From: Arenicola marina
Lineage: Eukaryota; Annelida; Polychaeta; Arenicolidae
Reading direction: 5' to 3'
Assembly (NCBI GenBank): GCA_964019135.1
Contig: OZ025253.1
Coordinates: 5,833,059 to 5,897,058, forward strand
DNA: 64,000 bases
The stretch's first letter is position 1; each line of letters opens with the position of its first letter. The notes beneath the pieces were generated by a model, which had not been told where the DNA came from, ran no database searches, and worked only from the letters and a program-made list of their open reading frames with translations. Below are positions 22,198 to 35,500 of the stretch, piece by piece. The position numbers were made by a program, and so were the translations under genes.

Positions 22198-25100
22198 GAC
22201 CCCGCGCCGTGCAACATGCCCCAGATGGTCGTACCCAGGTGTCAGCCAGAGACCCCGCCCCGTGCAACATGCCCCAGATGCTCGTACCCAGGTGTCAGCC
22301 AGAGACCCCGCCCCGTGCAACATGCCCCAGATGGTCGTACCCAGGTGTCAGACAGAGACCCCGCCCCGTGCAACATGCCTCAGATGGTCGTACCCAGGTG
22401 TCAGCCAGAGACCCCGCCCCGTGCAACATGCCCCAGATGGTCGTACCCAGGTGTCAGCCAGAGACCCCGCCCCGTGCAACATGCCCCAGATGGTCGTACC
22501 CAGGTGTCAGCCAGAGACCCCGCCCCGTGCAACATGCCCCAGATGGTCGTACCCAGGTGTCAGCCAGAGACCCCGCCCCGCGCAACATGCCCCAGATGGT
22601 CGTATCCAGGTGTCAGCCAGAGACCCCGCCCCGTGCAACAAGCCCCAGATAGTCGTACCCAGGTGTCAGCCAGAGACCCCGCCCCGTGCAACATGCCCCA
22701 GATGCTCGTACCCAGGTGTCAGCCAGAGACCCCGCCCAGTGCAACATGCCCCAGATGGTCGTACCCAGGTGTCAGCCAGACCCCGCCCCGTGCAACATGC
22801 CCCAGATGGTCGTACCCAGGTGTCAGCCAGAGACCCCGCCCAGTGCAACATGCCCCAGATGGTCGTACCCAGGTGTCAGCCAGACCCCGCCCCGTGCAAC
22901 ATGCCCCAGATGGTCGTACCCAGGTGTCAGCCAGACCCCGCCCCGTGCAACATGCCCCAGATGCTCGTACCCAGGTGTCAGCCAGAGACCCCGCCCCGTG
23001 CAACAAGCCCCAGATAGTCGTACCCAGGTGTCAGCCAGAGACCCCGCCCCGTGCAACATGCCCCAGATGCTCGTACCCAGGTGTCAGCCAGAGACCCCGC
23101 CCAGTGCAACATGCCCCAGATGGTCGTACCCAGGTGTCAGCCAGACCCCGCCCCGTGCAACATGCCCCAGATGGTCGTACCCAGGTGTCAGCCAGAGACC
23201 CCGCCCCGTGCAACATGCCTCAGATGGTCGTACCCAGGTGTCAGCCAGAGACCCCGCCCCGTGCAACATGCCCCAGATGGTCGTACCCAGGTGTCAGCCA
23301 GAGACCCCGCCCCGTGCAACATGCCCCAGATGGTCGTACCCAGGTGTCAGCCAGAGACCCCGCCCAGTGCAACATGCCCCAGATGGTCGTACCCAGGTGT
23401 CAGCCAGAGACCCCGCCCCGTGCAACATGCCCCAGATGGTCGTACCCAGGTGTCAGCCAGAGACCCCGCCCCGTGCAACATGCCCCAGATGGTCGTACCC
23501 AGGTGTCAGCCAGAGACCCCGCCCCGTGCAACATGCCCCAGATGCTCGTATCCAGGTGTCAGCCAGAGACCCCGCCCCGTGCAACATGCCCCAGATGCTC
23601 GTATCCAGGTGTCAGCCAGAGACCCCGCCCCGTGCAACATGCCCCAGATGGTCGTACCCAGGTGTCAGCCAGAGACCCCGCCCAGTGCAACATGCCCCAG
23701 ATGGTCGTATCCAGGTGTCATCCAGAGACCCCGCCCCCTGCAACATGCCCCAGATGGTCGTACCCAGGTGTCAGCCAGAGACCCCGCCCCGTGCAACATG
23801 CCCCAGATGGTCGTACCCAGGTGTCAGCCAGAGACCCCGCCCCGTGCAACATGCCCCAGATGGTCGTACCCAGGTGTCAGCCAGAGACCCCGCCCCGTGC
23901 AACATGCCCCAGATGGTCGTACCCAGGTGTCAGCCAGAGACCCCGCCCCGTGCAACATGCCCCAGATGGTCGTACCCAGGTGTCAGCCAGAGACCCCGCC
24001 CCGTGCAACATGCCCCAGATGCTCGTACCCAGGTGTCAGCCAGAGACCCCGCCCCGCGCAATATGCCCCAGATGGTCTTACCCAGGTGTCAGCCAGAGAC
24101 CCCGCCCCGTGCAACATGCCCCAGATGGTCGTACCCAGGTGTCAGCCAGAGACCCCGCGCCGTGCAACATGCCCCAGATGGTCGTACCCAGGTGTCAGCC
24201 AGAGACCCCGCCCCGTGCAACATGCCCCAGATGGTCGTATCCAGGTGTCAGCCAGAGACCTCGCCCCGTGCAACATGCCCCAGATGCTCGTACCCAGGTG
24301 TCAGCCAGAGACCCCGCCCCGTGCAACATGCCCCAGATGGTCGTACCCAGGTGTCAGCCAGAGACCCCGCCCAGTGCAACATGCCCCAGATGGTCGTATC
24401 CAGGTGTCAGCCAGAGACCCCGAACCGTGCAACATGCCCCAGATGGTCGTACCCAGGTGTCAGCCAGAGACCCCGCCCCGTGCAACATGCCCCAGATGGT
24501 CGTACCCAGGTGTCAGCCAGAGACCACGCGCCGTGCAACATGCCCCAGATGGTCGTATCCAGGTGTCAGCCAGAGACCCCGCCCCGTGCAACATGCCCCA
24601 GATGGTCGTACCCAGGTGTCAGCCAGAGACCCCGCGCCGTGCAACATGCCCCAGATGGTCGTATCCAGGTGTCAGCCAGAGACCCCGCCCCGTGCAACAT
24701 GCCCCAGATGGTCGTACCCAGGTGTCAGCCAGAGACCCCGCCCCGTGCAACATGCCCCAGATGGTCGTACCCAGGTGTCAGCCAGAGACCCCGCCCCGTG
24801 CAACATGTCCCAGATGGTCGTACCCAGGTGTCAGCCAGAGACCCCGCCCAGTGCAACATGCCCCAGATGGTCGTACCCAGGTGTCAGCCAGAGACCCCGC
24901 CCCGTGCAACATGCCCCAGATGGTCGTATCCAGGTGTCAGCCAGAGACCCCGCCCCGTGCAACATGCCCCAGATGGTCGTACCCAGGTGTCAGCCAGAGA
25001 CCCCGCCCCGCGCAACATGCCCCAGATGCTCGTATCCAGGTGTCAGCCTGAGACCCCGCCCCGTGCAACATGCCCCAGATGGTCGTACCCAGGTGTCAGC

Positions 25101-28100
25101 CAGAGACCCCGCCCAGTGCAACATGTCCCAGATGGTCGTACCCAGGTGTCAGCCAGAGACCCCGCCCAGTGCAACATGTCCCAGATGGTCGTATCCAGGT
25201 GTCAGCCAGAGACCCCGCCCAGTGCAACATGCCCCAGATGGTCGTACCCAGGTGTCAGCCAGGGACCCCGCCCCGTGCAACATGCCCCAGATGCTCGTAT
25301 CCAGGTGTCAGCCAGAGACCCCGCCCCGTGCAACATGCCCCAGATGCTCGTATCCAGGTGTCAGCCAGAGACCCCGCCCAGTGCAACATGCCCCAGATGG
25401 TCGTATCCAGGTGTCAGCCAGACACCCCGAACCGTGCAACATGCCCCAGATGGTCGTACCCAGGTGTCAGCCAGAGACCCCGCCCCGTGCAACATGCCCC
25501 AGATGGTCGTATCCAGGTGTCAGCCAGAGACCCCGCCCCGTGCAACATGCCCCAGATGATCGTACCCAGGTGTCAGCCAGAGACCCCGCCCCGTGCAACA
25601 TGCCCCAGATGGTCGTACCCAGGTGTCAGCCAGAGACCCCGCCCCGTGCAACATGCCCCAGATGGTCGTATCCAGGTGTCAGCCAGAGACCCCGCCCCGT
25701 GCAACATGCCCCAGATGATCGTACCCAGGTGTCAGCCAGAGACCCCGCCCCGTGCAACATGCCCCAGATGGTCGTACCCAGATGTCAGCCAGAGACCCCG
25801 CCCCGTGCAACATGCCCCAGATGGTCGTACCCAGGTGTCAGCGAGAGACCCCGCCCCGTGCAACATGCCCCAGATGGTCGTACCCAGGTGTCAGCCAGAG
25901 ACCCCGCCCCGTGCAACATGCCTCAGATGGTCGTACCCAGGTGTCAGCCAGAGACCCCGCCCAGTGCAACATGCCCGAGATGCTCGTACCCACGTGTCAG
26001 CCAGAGACCCCGCCCAGTGCAACATGCCCCAGATGGTCGTACCCAGGTGTCAGCCAGAGACCCCGCCCCGTGCAACATGCCCCAGTTGGTCGTACCCAGG
26101 TGTCAGCCAGAGACCCCGCCCCGCGCAACATGCCCCAGATGCTCGTATCCAGGTGTCAGCCTGAGACCCCGCCCCGTGCAACATGCCCCAGATGGTCGTA
26201 CCCAGGTGTCAGCCAGAGACCCCGCCCAGTGCAACATGTCCCAGATGGTCGTACCCAGGTGTCAGCCAGAGACCCCGCCCAGTGCAACATGTCCCAGATG
26301 GTCGTATCCAGGTGTCAGCCAGAGACCCCGCCCAGTGCAACATGCCCCAGATGGTCGTACCCAGGTGTCAGCCAGGGACCCCGCCCCGTGCAACATGCCC
26401 CAGATGCTCGTATCCAGGTGTCAGCCAGAGACCCCGCCCCGTGCAACATGCCCCAGATGGTCGTACCCAGGTGTCAGCCAGAGACTCCGCCCCGTGCTAC
26501 ATGCCTCAGATGGTCGTATCCAGGTGTCAGCCAGAGACCCCGCCCCGTGCAACATGCCCCAGATGGTCGTACCCAGGTGTCAGCCAGAGACCCCGCCCCG
26601 TGCAACATGCCCCAGATGGTCGTACCCAGGTGTCAGCCAGAGACCCCGCCCCGTGCAACATGCCCCAGATGCTCGTATCCAGGTGTCAGCCAGAGACCCC
26701 GCCCCGTGCAACATGCCCCAGATGATCGTACCCAGGTGTCAGCCAGAGACCCCGCCCCGTGCAACATGCCCCAGATGGTCGTACCCAGATGTCAGCCAGA
26801 GACCCCGCCCCGTGCAACATGCCCCAGATGGTCGTACCCAGGTGTCAGCGAGAGACCCCGCCCCGTGCAACATGCCCCAGATGGTCGTACCCAGGTGTCA
26901 GCCAGAGACCCCGCCCCGTGCAACATGCCTCAGATGGTCGTACCCAGGTGTCAGCCAGAGACCCCGCCCAGTGCAACATGCCCGAGATGCTCGTACCCAC
27001 GTGTCAGCCAGAGACCCCGCCCAGTGCAACATGCCCCAGATGGTCGTACCCAGGTGTCAGCCAGAGACCCCGCCCCGTGCAACATGCCCCAGATGGTCGT
27101 ACCCAGGTGTCAGCCAGAGACCCCGCCCCGCGCAACATGCCCCAGATGCTCGTACCCAGGTGTCAGCCAGAGACCCCGCCCCGTGCAACATGCCTCAGAT
27201 GGTCGTACCCAGGTGTCAGCCAGAGACCCCGCCCAGTGCAACATGCCCGAGATGCTCGTACCCAGGTGTCAGCCTGAGACCCCGCCCCGTGCAACATGCC
27301 CCAGATGGTCGTACCCAGGTGTCAGCCAGAGACCCCGCCCAGTGCAACATGTCCCAGATGGTCGTACCCAGGTGTCAGCCAGAGACCCCGCCCAGTGCAA
27401 CATGTCCCAGATGGTCGTATCCAGGTGTCAGCCAGAGACCCCGCCCAGTGCAACATGCCCCAGATGGTCGTACCCAGGTGTCAGCCAGGGACCCCGCCCC
27501 GTGCAACATGCCCCAGATGCTCGTATCCAGGTGTCAGCCAGAGACCCCGCCCCGTGCAACATGCCCCAGATGGTCGTACCCAGGTGTCAGCCAGAGACTC
27601 CGCCCCGTGCTACATGCCTCAGATGGTCGTATCCAGGTGTCAGCCAGAGACCCCGCCCCGTGCAACATGCCCCAGATGGTCGTACCCAGGTGTCAGCCAG
27701 AGACCCCGCCCCGTGCAACATGCCCCAGATGGTCGTACCCAGGTGTCAGCCAGAGACCCCGCCCCGTGCAACATGCCCCAGATGCTCGTATCCAGGTGTC
27801 AGCCAGAGACCCCGCCCCGTGCAACATGCCCCAGATGCTCGTATCCAGGTGTCAGCCAGAGACCCCGCCCCGTGCAACATGCCCCAGATGGTCGTACCCA
27901 GGTGTCAGCCAGAGACCCCGCCCAGTGCAACATGCCCCAGATGGTCGTATCCAGGTGTCATCCAGAGACCCCGCCCCCTGCAACATGCCCCAGATGGTCG
28001 TACCCAGGTGTCAGCCAGAGACCCCGCCCCGTGCAACATGCCCCAGATGGTCGTATCCAGGTGTCAGCCAGAGACCCCGCCCCGTGCAACATGCCCCAGA

Positions 28101-28864
28101 TGGTCGTACCCAGGTGTCAGCCAGAGACCCCGCCCCGTGCAACATGCCCCAGATGGTCGTACCCAGGTGTCAGCCAGAGACCCCGCCCCGTGCAACATGC
28201 CCCAGATGGTCGTACCCAGGTGTCAGCCAGAGACCCCGCCCCGTGCAACATGCCCCAGATGGTCGTACCCAGGTGTCAGCCAGAGACCCCGCCCCGCGCA
28301 ATATGCCCCAGATGGTCGTACCCAGGTGTCAGCCAGAGACCCCGCCCCGTGCAACATGCCCCAGATGGTCGTACCCAGGTGTCAGCCAGAGACCCCGCGC
28401 CGTGCAACATGCCCCAGATGGTCGTATCCAGGTGTCAGCCAGAGACCTCGCCCCGTGCAACATGCCCCAGATGCTCGTACCCAGGTGTCAGACAGAGACC
28501 CCGCCCCGTGCAACATGCCCCAGATGGTCGTACCCAGGTGTCAGCCAGAGACCCCGCCCAGTGCAACATGCCCCAGATGGTCGTATCCAGGTGTCAGCCA
28601 GAGACCCCGCCCCGTGCAACATGCCCCAGATGGTCGTACCCAGGTGTCAGCCAGAGACCCCGCCCTGTGCAACATGCCCCAGATGGTCGTACCCAGGTGT
28701 CAGCCAGAGACCCCGCCCCGTGCAACATGCCCCAGATGGTCGCACCCAGGTGTCAGCCAGAGACCCCGCCCCGTGCAACATGCCCCAGATGGTCGTATCC
28801 AGGTGTCAGCCAGAGACCCCGCCCCGTGCAACATGCCCCAGATGGTCGTATCCAGGTGTCAGCC
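22198..28864. repeat. 53-bp minisatellite, about 126 copies, with higher-order repeats
   Basis: The unit runs GACCCCGCCCCGTGCAACAT, then GCCCCAGATGGTCGTACCCA, then GGTGTCAGCCAGA. Variants alter one or two bases (GGTCG/GCTCG/GATCG, TACCC/TATCC, GCCCCGTG/GCCCAGTG), and a few copies near 22770-23150 lack a GA dinucleotide (51 bp). The unit has no stop codon in any plus frame. Because 53 is not a multiple of three, the translation cycles through 53 residues and one frame stays open for over 2,200 codons. This is a property of the unit, not evidence for a protein. Diagnostic variants recur at 1,113 bp (21 units: 25070, 26183, 27296) and at 4,240 bp (80 units: 23721/27961 and 24061/28301). Each consensus unit contains a GC box (CCCCGCCCC) and an E-box (CAGGTG). 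Confidence 0.97.
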
Positions 28865-29525
28865 CACGATCTCCATATCAGTCTGCGTACTAACCGATCT
28901 ATGGATGCTCCCACCAGGCTCTACAGAAGTTACTGGCTTACATCGGAAGACTGGATATACCGTACAAACAATATTGAATTTTTCATCAATTTTACATATT
29001 AAATATCTGAATTTTAGCAAGTGAACCGTATGTTCGAGGTTGCAAATCTTTGAGGTTAGAACTGCTGGTTCCACTCGTATGATGCGAAGGAAAACGTTTA
29101 GGCGGGACGTTCTTTGAATAATAACAATTAAACACGTTACGCGTAATAATATCCGTGCTACCAACCAGTCTTTATTTCTAAACTAGATAGAGGGCGCTGA
29201 ACAGAATTCGGTCCCCAAATCTGACATACATCTAGAGGTCCATGCGCCAATCTGCCTGTAGGCTTAGATACCATATACACCAAATGTACAGATCTCCTTC
29301 GTATCTTGAAGGCAACGATTACACGACAACCAACATGAGAAACCTCTATTACAAGTGTCACTTGCACGCAGGCGAGATTCGATTTTTGATAAGCCAAACG
29401 TTTACGATCGCGATAATTTCGACATGGAGCACTTAATTTAATGCATGCAATACACGTAACACTGCCGAACAAAAAAATCTGATCGATCGAGCGACGCTAT
29501 CTTGAAGAGTGAAATCCAAAGAGAG
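28865..29525. other. spacer between the minisatellite and SRPRB
   Basis: No gene is seen. It contains the SRPRB 3' flank, including the hexamer listed at 29171-29176. Confidence 0.5.
29171..29176 (-). terminator. candidate polyadenylation signal for SRPRB
   Basis: TTTATT on the plus strand is AATAAA on the minus strand, about 350 bp after the SRPRB stop codon. Confidence 0.45.
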
Positions 29526-32500
29526 CTACGCAATCTTCATCAACCAGTTTTCCAGCATATCCAAGTCCGCCTCGGCCTCCTGGCGGCTGCCGCGAGCACT
29601 ACTCTCGGCGAATTCCACCCTTATGGCCCCGAGATGCTCAAACCGGAAGTCGCTACCGCGCTTGCCCAAGAAGGCGTTATTGTTAGCCACTTTGTCGGTG
29701 GCGTCCAGGGCAGCGGACTGCGTGATACGGAGAGTGTTACTGCAAATAATAATAATAGAATTAATAATAATAATTATACTAATAATGGAATTAATAATAA
29801 TAATTATACTAATAATAGAGTTAATAATAATCATTATACTAATAATAGAATTAATAATACTAACACAAAAATTGATCATTAGATTGTTTACATACGTGTT
29901 AATGCAAACAATAATATAATTAATAATAGTAATTATAATACTATTATTAGAATCAATAATAAAAATTATAATAATACTACTAATAATAGAATTACAAAAT
30001 ACAAAAATTGTCCATTAGATTCTTTACATTGAATTTAACTCCTTAATGATGTTAGTTATTCCTTAGGTTATCTGTATAGTATGTAACCATTTTAACTCTT
30101 ACAGTTTTGATTATTAAGTTTACATATACCATGACGGCCGAAAAGTCAAACTATAATATTTGTCAGTGATAAGAATGGCACATGCAATGACAAATGCGCC
30201 TTCGTTAGCATATAGGGAAGCGTAGGCCTAACAAGTTACAACAAAAATTCGTTCGTCCAGAATATATTTTTTTAATCATATAGGTCTAAATCTATTTGTC
30301 CAAGTCCACAAATGCGAGGTTTTAGGATACAAACGCGAGACAGTAACCTGTTGATTGGCCGCTGAGCCTGCTAGCCGACTGAGCTACGTCCCATTACAAG
30401 TCTTGCTTAACTTACATTTCCTTTTCCAGTAGACTTTGGATAACCTTTGCACCTTTAGCCAAGGCTTGGTCGTGCTTGTTACACAAAACCAACACAGGAG
30501 GGGCGTTCTGATTAACCACTTTGTCGGTCAGTAAAATGTAGAGAAATCTGAGACGTAAAGAAAATACAAACACATATTCAGGGTGTGATTATTGTTTAAT
30601 GTATTTGCATGAAAACATAGTAGTCACATATCCCAACTGTTAAAACATAGTGTTAGAACATAAATAATAAAGTATTCATGTTAGATGAAAATGATATAAG
30701 ATTCATATAATTGATCAACCACTTTCTACAACCAAACCTAAATACACAATTTACTACCAATAGACATTACGTGTCGTAAAACGTAACTGGTAGAATGCAA
30801 CACCATTAAGTGTTTACCCAGTAATAGCTTTGCTTCGTCTAAGGCACTTGTGTACTTACTCGGCAGCGTCCTTGACCTCCTTCTGGAAGGTCAAACTGTC
30901 AATAACAAACACTATGCCCCTGAAACACAAGAAAAGATACGACATTGTGACAGAACAATTCATAAATACATGCTGAGTGATAGGACATCTGACTCCATAT
31001 TTGTACCACAATTTATTATACTGAAAAATGTAATCAGACTTTTATGTGTACCACATGAATGTTGTATTGCCTCCTACTGGTTCCGGTCTGTCCTGGAGTT
31101 ACCGGCTTCGCATAAAGTAAACGACCTTGAACCTTAATAACCTTAAATGGCTATGAGCCCGATAGCACAGTGGGTTAAAACACTGGCATTCAGCGCTCTG
31201 GCCACCTGAGAGCTAAACGGCAGGTGGGTCGGTGCTTCGAGCCCCGCTGCGGTCATGTCTGTGTGATCACAGGAGAAAGACCCTATGTTCTTCTTCGCAA
31301 AGAGTAGGGGGTTACCCCGGAAACATTGCTCCGCTCTTCCCTACCTTTTTCCTTTGATGCTATATTTCAAGAATTGGTTAATGCGTCGCGAATATACAAC
31401 CAAACCAATGAGGTCAAATAACCCTTTAAAGGAAACCGCCCGTCTAGAATCTGCTTTACCGATTCATATAATACCCAAGTGTCTATCCTCCAAATTACAG
31501 ATTTTTTCCTGTCTGTAGCTCATAATAAAATTTAGAAGTGACCGCCAGCCACGATTTAACCGTGTAACCAGGCGGCAGCCCTTTTTGGAGGTGTGTCCGA
31601 GATTGACCCATCAGGAGGCGATACTCTAATTATATTCAAACCAGAAATGACGCCTACTGCGTGAGCAAAACAAGAGCGCGTGATCATCGCAAATATACAT
31701 ATCTGCGATTCTAACTACAATCGATGTAAGAGATATATCAATATCTTCGGATGCTATTTTTCCATGAAACACTAAGATCGTGGTCTACTGCGCGGCTTGG
31801 AAGTGCCGCAATTTCTCCGTAAATCGCGACCCTGATATCTCTGATAACGTACGGCGGCGCCACATGAAGGGCCACAATATACGTCACTTGCTCCGGCAAA
31901 ATGGCGCGCTGGGGCGGGTTGCCTTAATTTTGTTCCCCTTACCAGTCGGCCGAAACGAAGCGTTAACACTGGCCAAATTCATTTCAAGATGTAAACTTTC
32001 GGTGCAGAACGCGATTACATTAGGTTGGACAAGCGCATTAACATATAAAGACTGGTGATCAATTGGACGATTGGCGTTCAATCATCGACTATTGAGACAC
32101 CAAGGAAATTAGCAATAAACAGAGATGTGTGATTTATGTTAAAATTCGCTGCAAACCTGGCAAGAGGCTTGTATTGCTCAAGTAGCGTACTCCGGAGTCT
32201 CTCATGTCCAGGCAAGTCAATGACACGGAGGCTTCTCTCCTGAAAAATAATTATAATCATATTTCTTATTTGGGTATCCTGCATCGCTTATTGTGTTGAT
32301 ACACGCAACACAACATTATAATTTGCACAGTAAATAAATATTTTTTACATATAAGTTAAAATATCCTGCAAACATTTTATATTGGGTTATCTATCAACCA
32401 GATACAGTAAACATGGAGTGCTTTACACTGACCTTCAAATATCCTTTAACATATAGTATTATACAGTGATCTTAAAGTCTCCTGTAACACAGTGATATAG

Positions 32501-35500
32501 ACTGACCTTAACGTCTCCTTTAACACAGTGGTATAAACTGATCTGGTCTCCAAGAACTTAAAGTGCTATACATTGACCTTAAACATCTTAAAGTATCCTG
32601 TAACATAGTGGTATATAATGTCCTTGAAGTCTCCTTTAATTTAAGAGTGATATTCACTGGACCTGATCTTGTCTCCTTTAGCATCGAGTACCGGTACTAT
32701 AGACTGACCTTGTCTCCTTTAATACTGTAATCTCCTAGGTTCTCCTTAATGGAGGTCTGTGTATTCACAAATTTCCCATTGACTAGCTGGAGGAGAATGG
32801 ATATAAATGCATACATTTCAAACATTCAAGATCGCTTGAACCCCAGGTACTACCGGTAATCAAATATCATCACTAAACAAAAGTATTGTATGGTTTTCTG
32901 TGCCAATAATTCCAATTAAATTGATATAGGATTAATCTGTAATGGCTACATTAACGTATAACTTCCCAGGAGAATTTAAGTATTCATTATGCATAACCAT
33001 TATCTATGCAGGACACAATTAGTTACAAAACCTACCCTGCTATAAATCAGGGTTTTTCCAGAGTCGCACAGACCAACAAGGAGCACTCCTCTTCTCTTGT
33101 TGGCACCACCACGACAAGCAAATATTACTGAAAATAAATACAGCATTTTAGTAAGTTAAAGCAAGCAGGGCAGGAGTATACCTATGGGGAGGGTGAGGAA
33201 CATATCCTATGGGAAGGAGGGGGGCCGTTGGTCTCAACATTTTGTTTTCTGGCTACATTCACACCAAAAACAACGTCTTATGGTAGTAAGTGACATTAGA
33301 AAAAAATATATGACTTCTAGCGAACATTGCAAGCTCTTTTAGTAAGACATGCAAAAAAGTGATCAAATCTACATCTGAATCCTATACTGGGATCTGGTGA
33401 AGTCTAGTTCTATAGATGCAACGTAGTCCGCTCCGATATGGGTCCAGTCGCGGAACTATGTTACATCTCCTAGCAATCTCTTTCCATTGGCAGAATCGCG
33501 CCTCAGATCTGGTCGGCCTTTACAAGGTCATAAAACTACTTTTTCACCTCGATATTTAGCAATGAAATACATATTTACATAAAGTAACCTATTCTCTGTT
33601 GATTTGTTACCAATTTGGGATATGACGTTGTTTGATGCTTGTGTTTCAATAACTTTTCCCTCTGCTGTGTGATTTCTGAGCTTCTTTGGCTGCCGCAGGC
33701 GCCATGTTTTGATTGGGGTTCATGCGCACCAGAAGAAATAATCGTTGGGTGCACGCACATTTTTGGTTGGGAAATGTAAAGTATGGATTTTACATCACAT
33801 CAAACAGCATGCCATGGTAGTTTAACAGTCATTTGTTTCAAGTGGTCTGACTTTACCAGATCAGTGACATCGTTGCATTAATATCTCAAGTGGAAATTCT
33901 TTCAGCATTCCATTGATGTTTAATTTGCATTCAAGACCATCTCACCAAGCAAATGACAGTGGGAGGGGTGTGGATCTCGGAATATTTTAAATCGTCAGTG
34001 ACCCGGCGGCCCAGGGGGAGGGTGGGGGGAGGGAGGCCCTGTATACTAAGTTGGTGGGGGGTGGGTTCTGTGGGGTGCCTTGATGCCTGAGAGAGTGGAT
34101 ATTTGTGATGAAACAGATACCCCTATAGAGCGGATGTTCTAAAACTTCTGACCAGGGCAGGGGAGGATGCTCTGGAAATGTGCGTTCATAGATGGGTTAC
34201 AGCAAAAAATTCCCCTTCTGGGCGGATTTTGGTGGTAAAGGTAGCAATTGATCCTGCTCCGATCGTCAGCTACCTTTATTCCCGCGGGAGGGGATATTTT
34301 TCATCAACATACACCTTCAGAAATAAAATATTTGTAAAAAAATGTAAACCCACAAAACACACATTTTATATGTAAACCAACATTAGAAGATAACGTCTGG
34401 GAATTTTGGTTACATTTGGGCTGGTACCCTATCAACCCCCCTCCATACTATTCATCACACCGGGGGACCCTGCGGTATGAAGCCAACGATGAGTCTCTTT
34501 CAGTTACGGCGAGTACACAATTTGTACACTGCAAACATGGCTGAGCTTGATTCGTTTTCGGTTGTTACTGGTGCAAAGTTGTTGTTTCTCGCGCTCCCGA
34601 ACGCCTGACAACAATTGTACAGCGCAAAATTAAACGCTAATTTCGTGCAAGTTATAATGGTAAGAGAGTGCTGTACAATGTGTAGATTCACTTAAGCGAT
34701 GCAAAACGTCCCGGGTGTTTACCTCGGTTCGCTCTGCTAATGAGCAGGGTGAGCTTGGAAGCAAGACCGCCACAGCGGCTTGCTTGTGGGACTAGTAAAG
34801 TCCGCCAGAAGTATACCTCTACTCTGGAAGGTATTACCAGTCATTGATATTATACTCAATTTTCAGAATGATATGGTGCATCCAAATTGAATATTACATC
34901 CTTTTCCTAACCAGCCAGACGTTTTTGTGCCGATCAGGCCGCCATGACAGTGCTCTAATCTTGCCACCCTTAATGCCTTATGACTGTCCGACTGTAACAT
35001 CTTGAACACTGAGTATAATATCAATAAACATGTATTTTATATCAATAAACATCTATTTTATCCATATGAATCACTCTTTTTAACATCACCCTACCATAAT
35101 CTGTAGATCGGAAGAAAATCGTAAGTACACATCAGGCATTTACCCTGGCCCATTCTTTATTACCAGATCACAATGAATTCAGTGGAGAACTGCCTACAAC
35201 AGTACAATGGAAGGGCGATATATGATATAAATTGGAAACTTCCCAAATCACAGTTATTTAATATTAAAATTCTCAGTTCACGATCGATGAAAATTCTTAA
35301 CCATGACGGTCAAGCTTATCACAGTCCCAATTCACAAAGAATTATTTTCCTGAAAGTGAAACGCCCATTCCCGAGCGCTAAGGCAAAGCAAATCACCCGA
35401 AATTGTTTTTAAAAAAAACTCACATATTGTCAAGATCACTACAAAAACTGCCACAATTATCCCTATGACGGCAGCATCCCCATCTGCGACTCCGTCTTGC

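Noticed and set aside
22099..28893. Open frame of over 2,200 codons
   Set aside because: It is produced by a 53-bp unit with no stop codon in any plus frame. All three frames are open, and no domain or start context is present.
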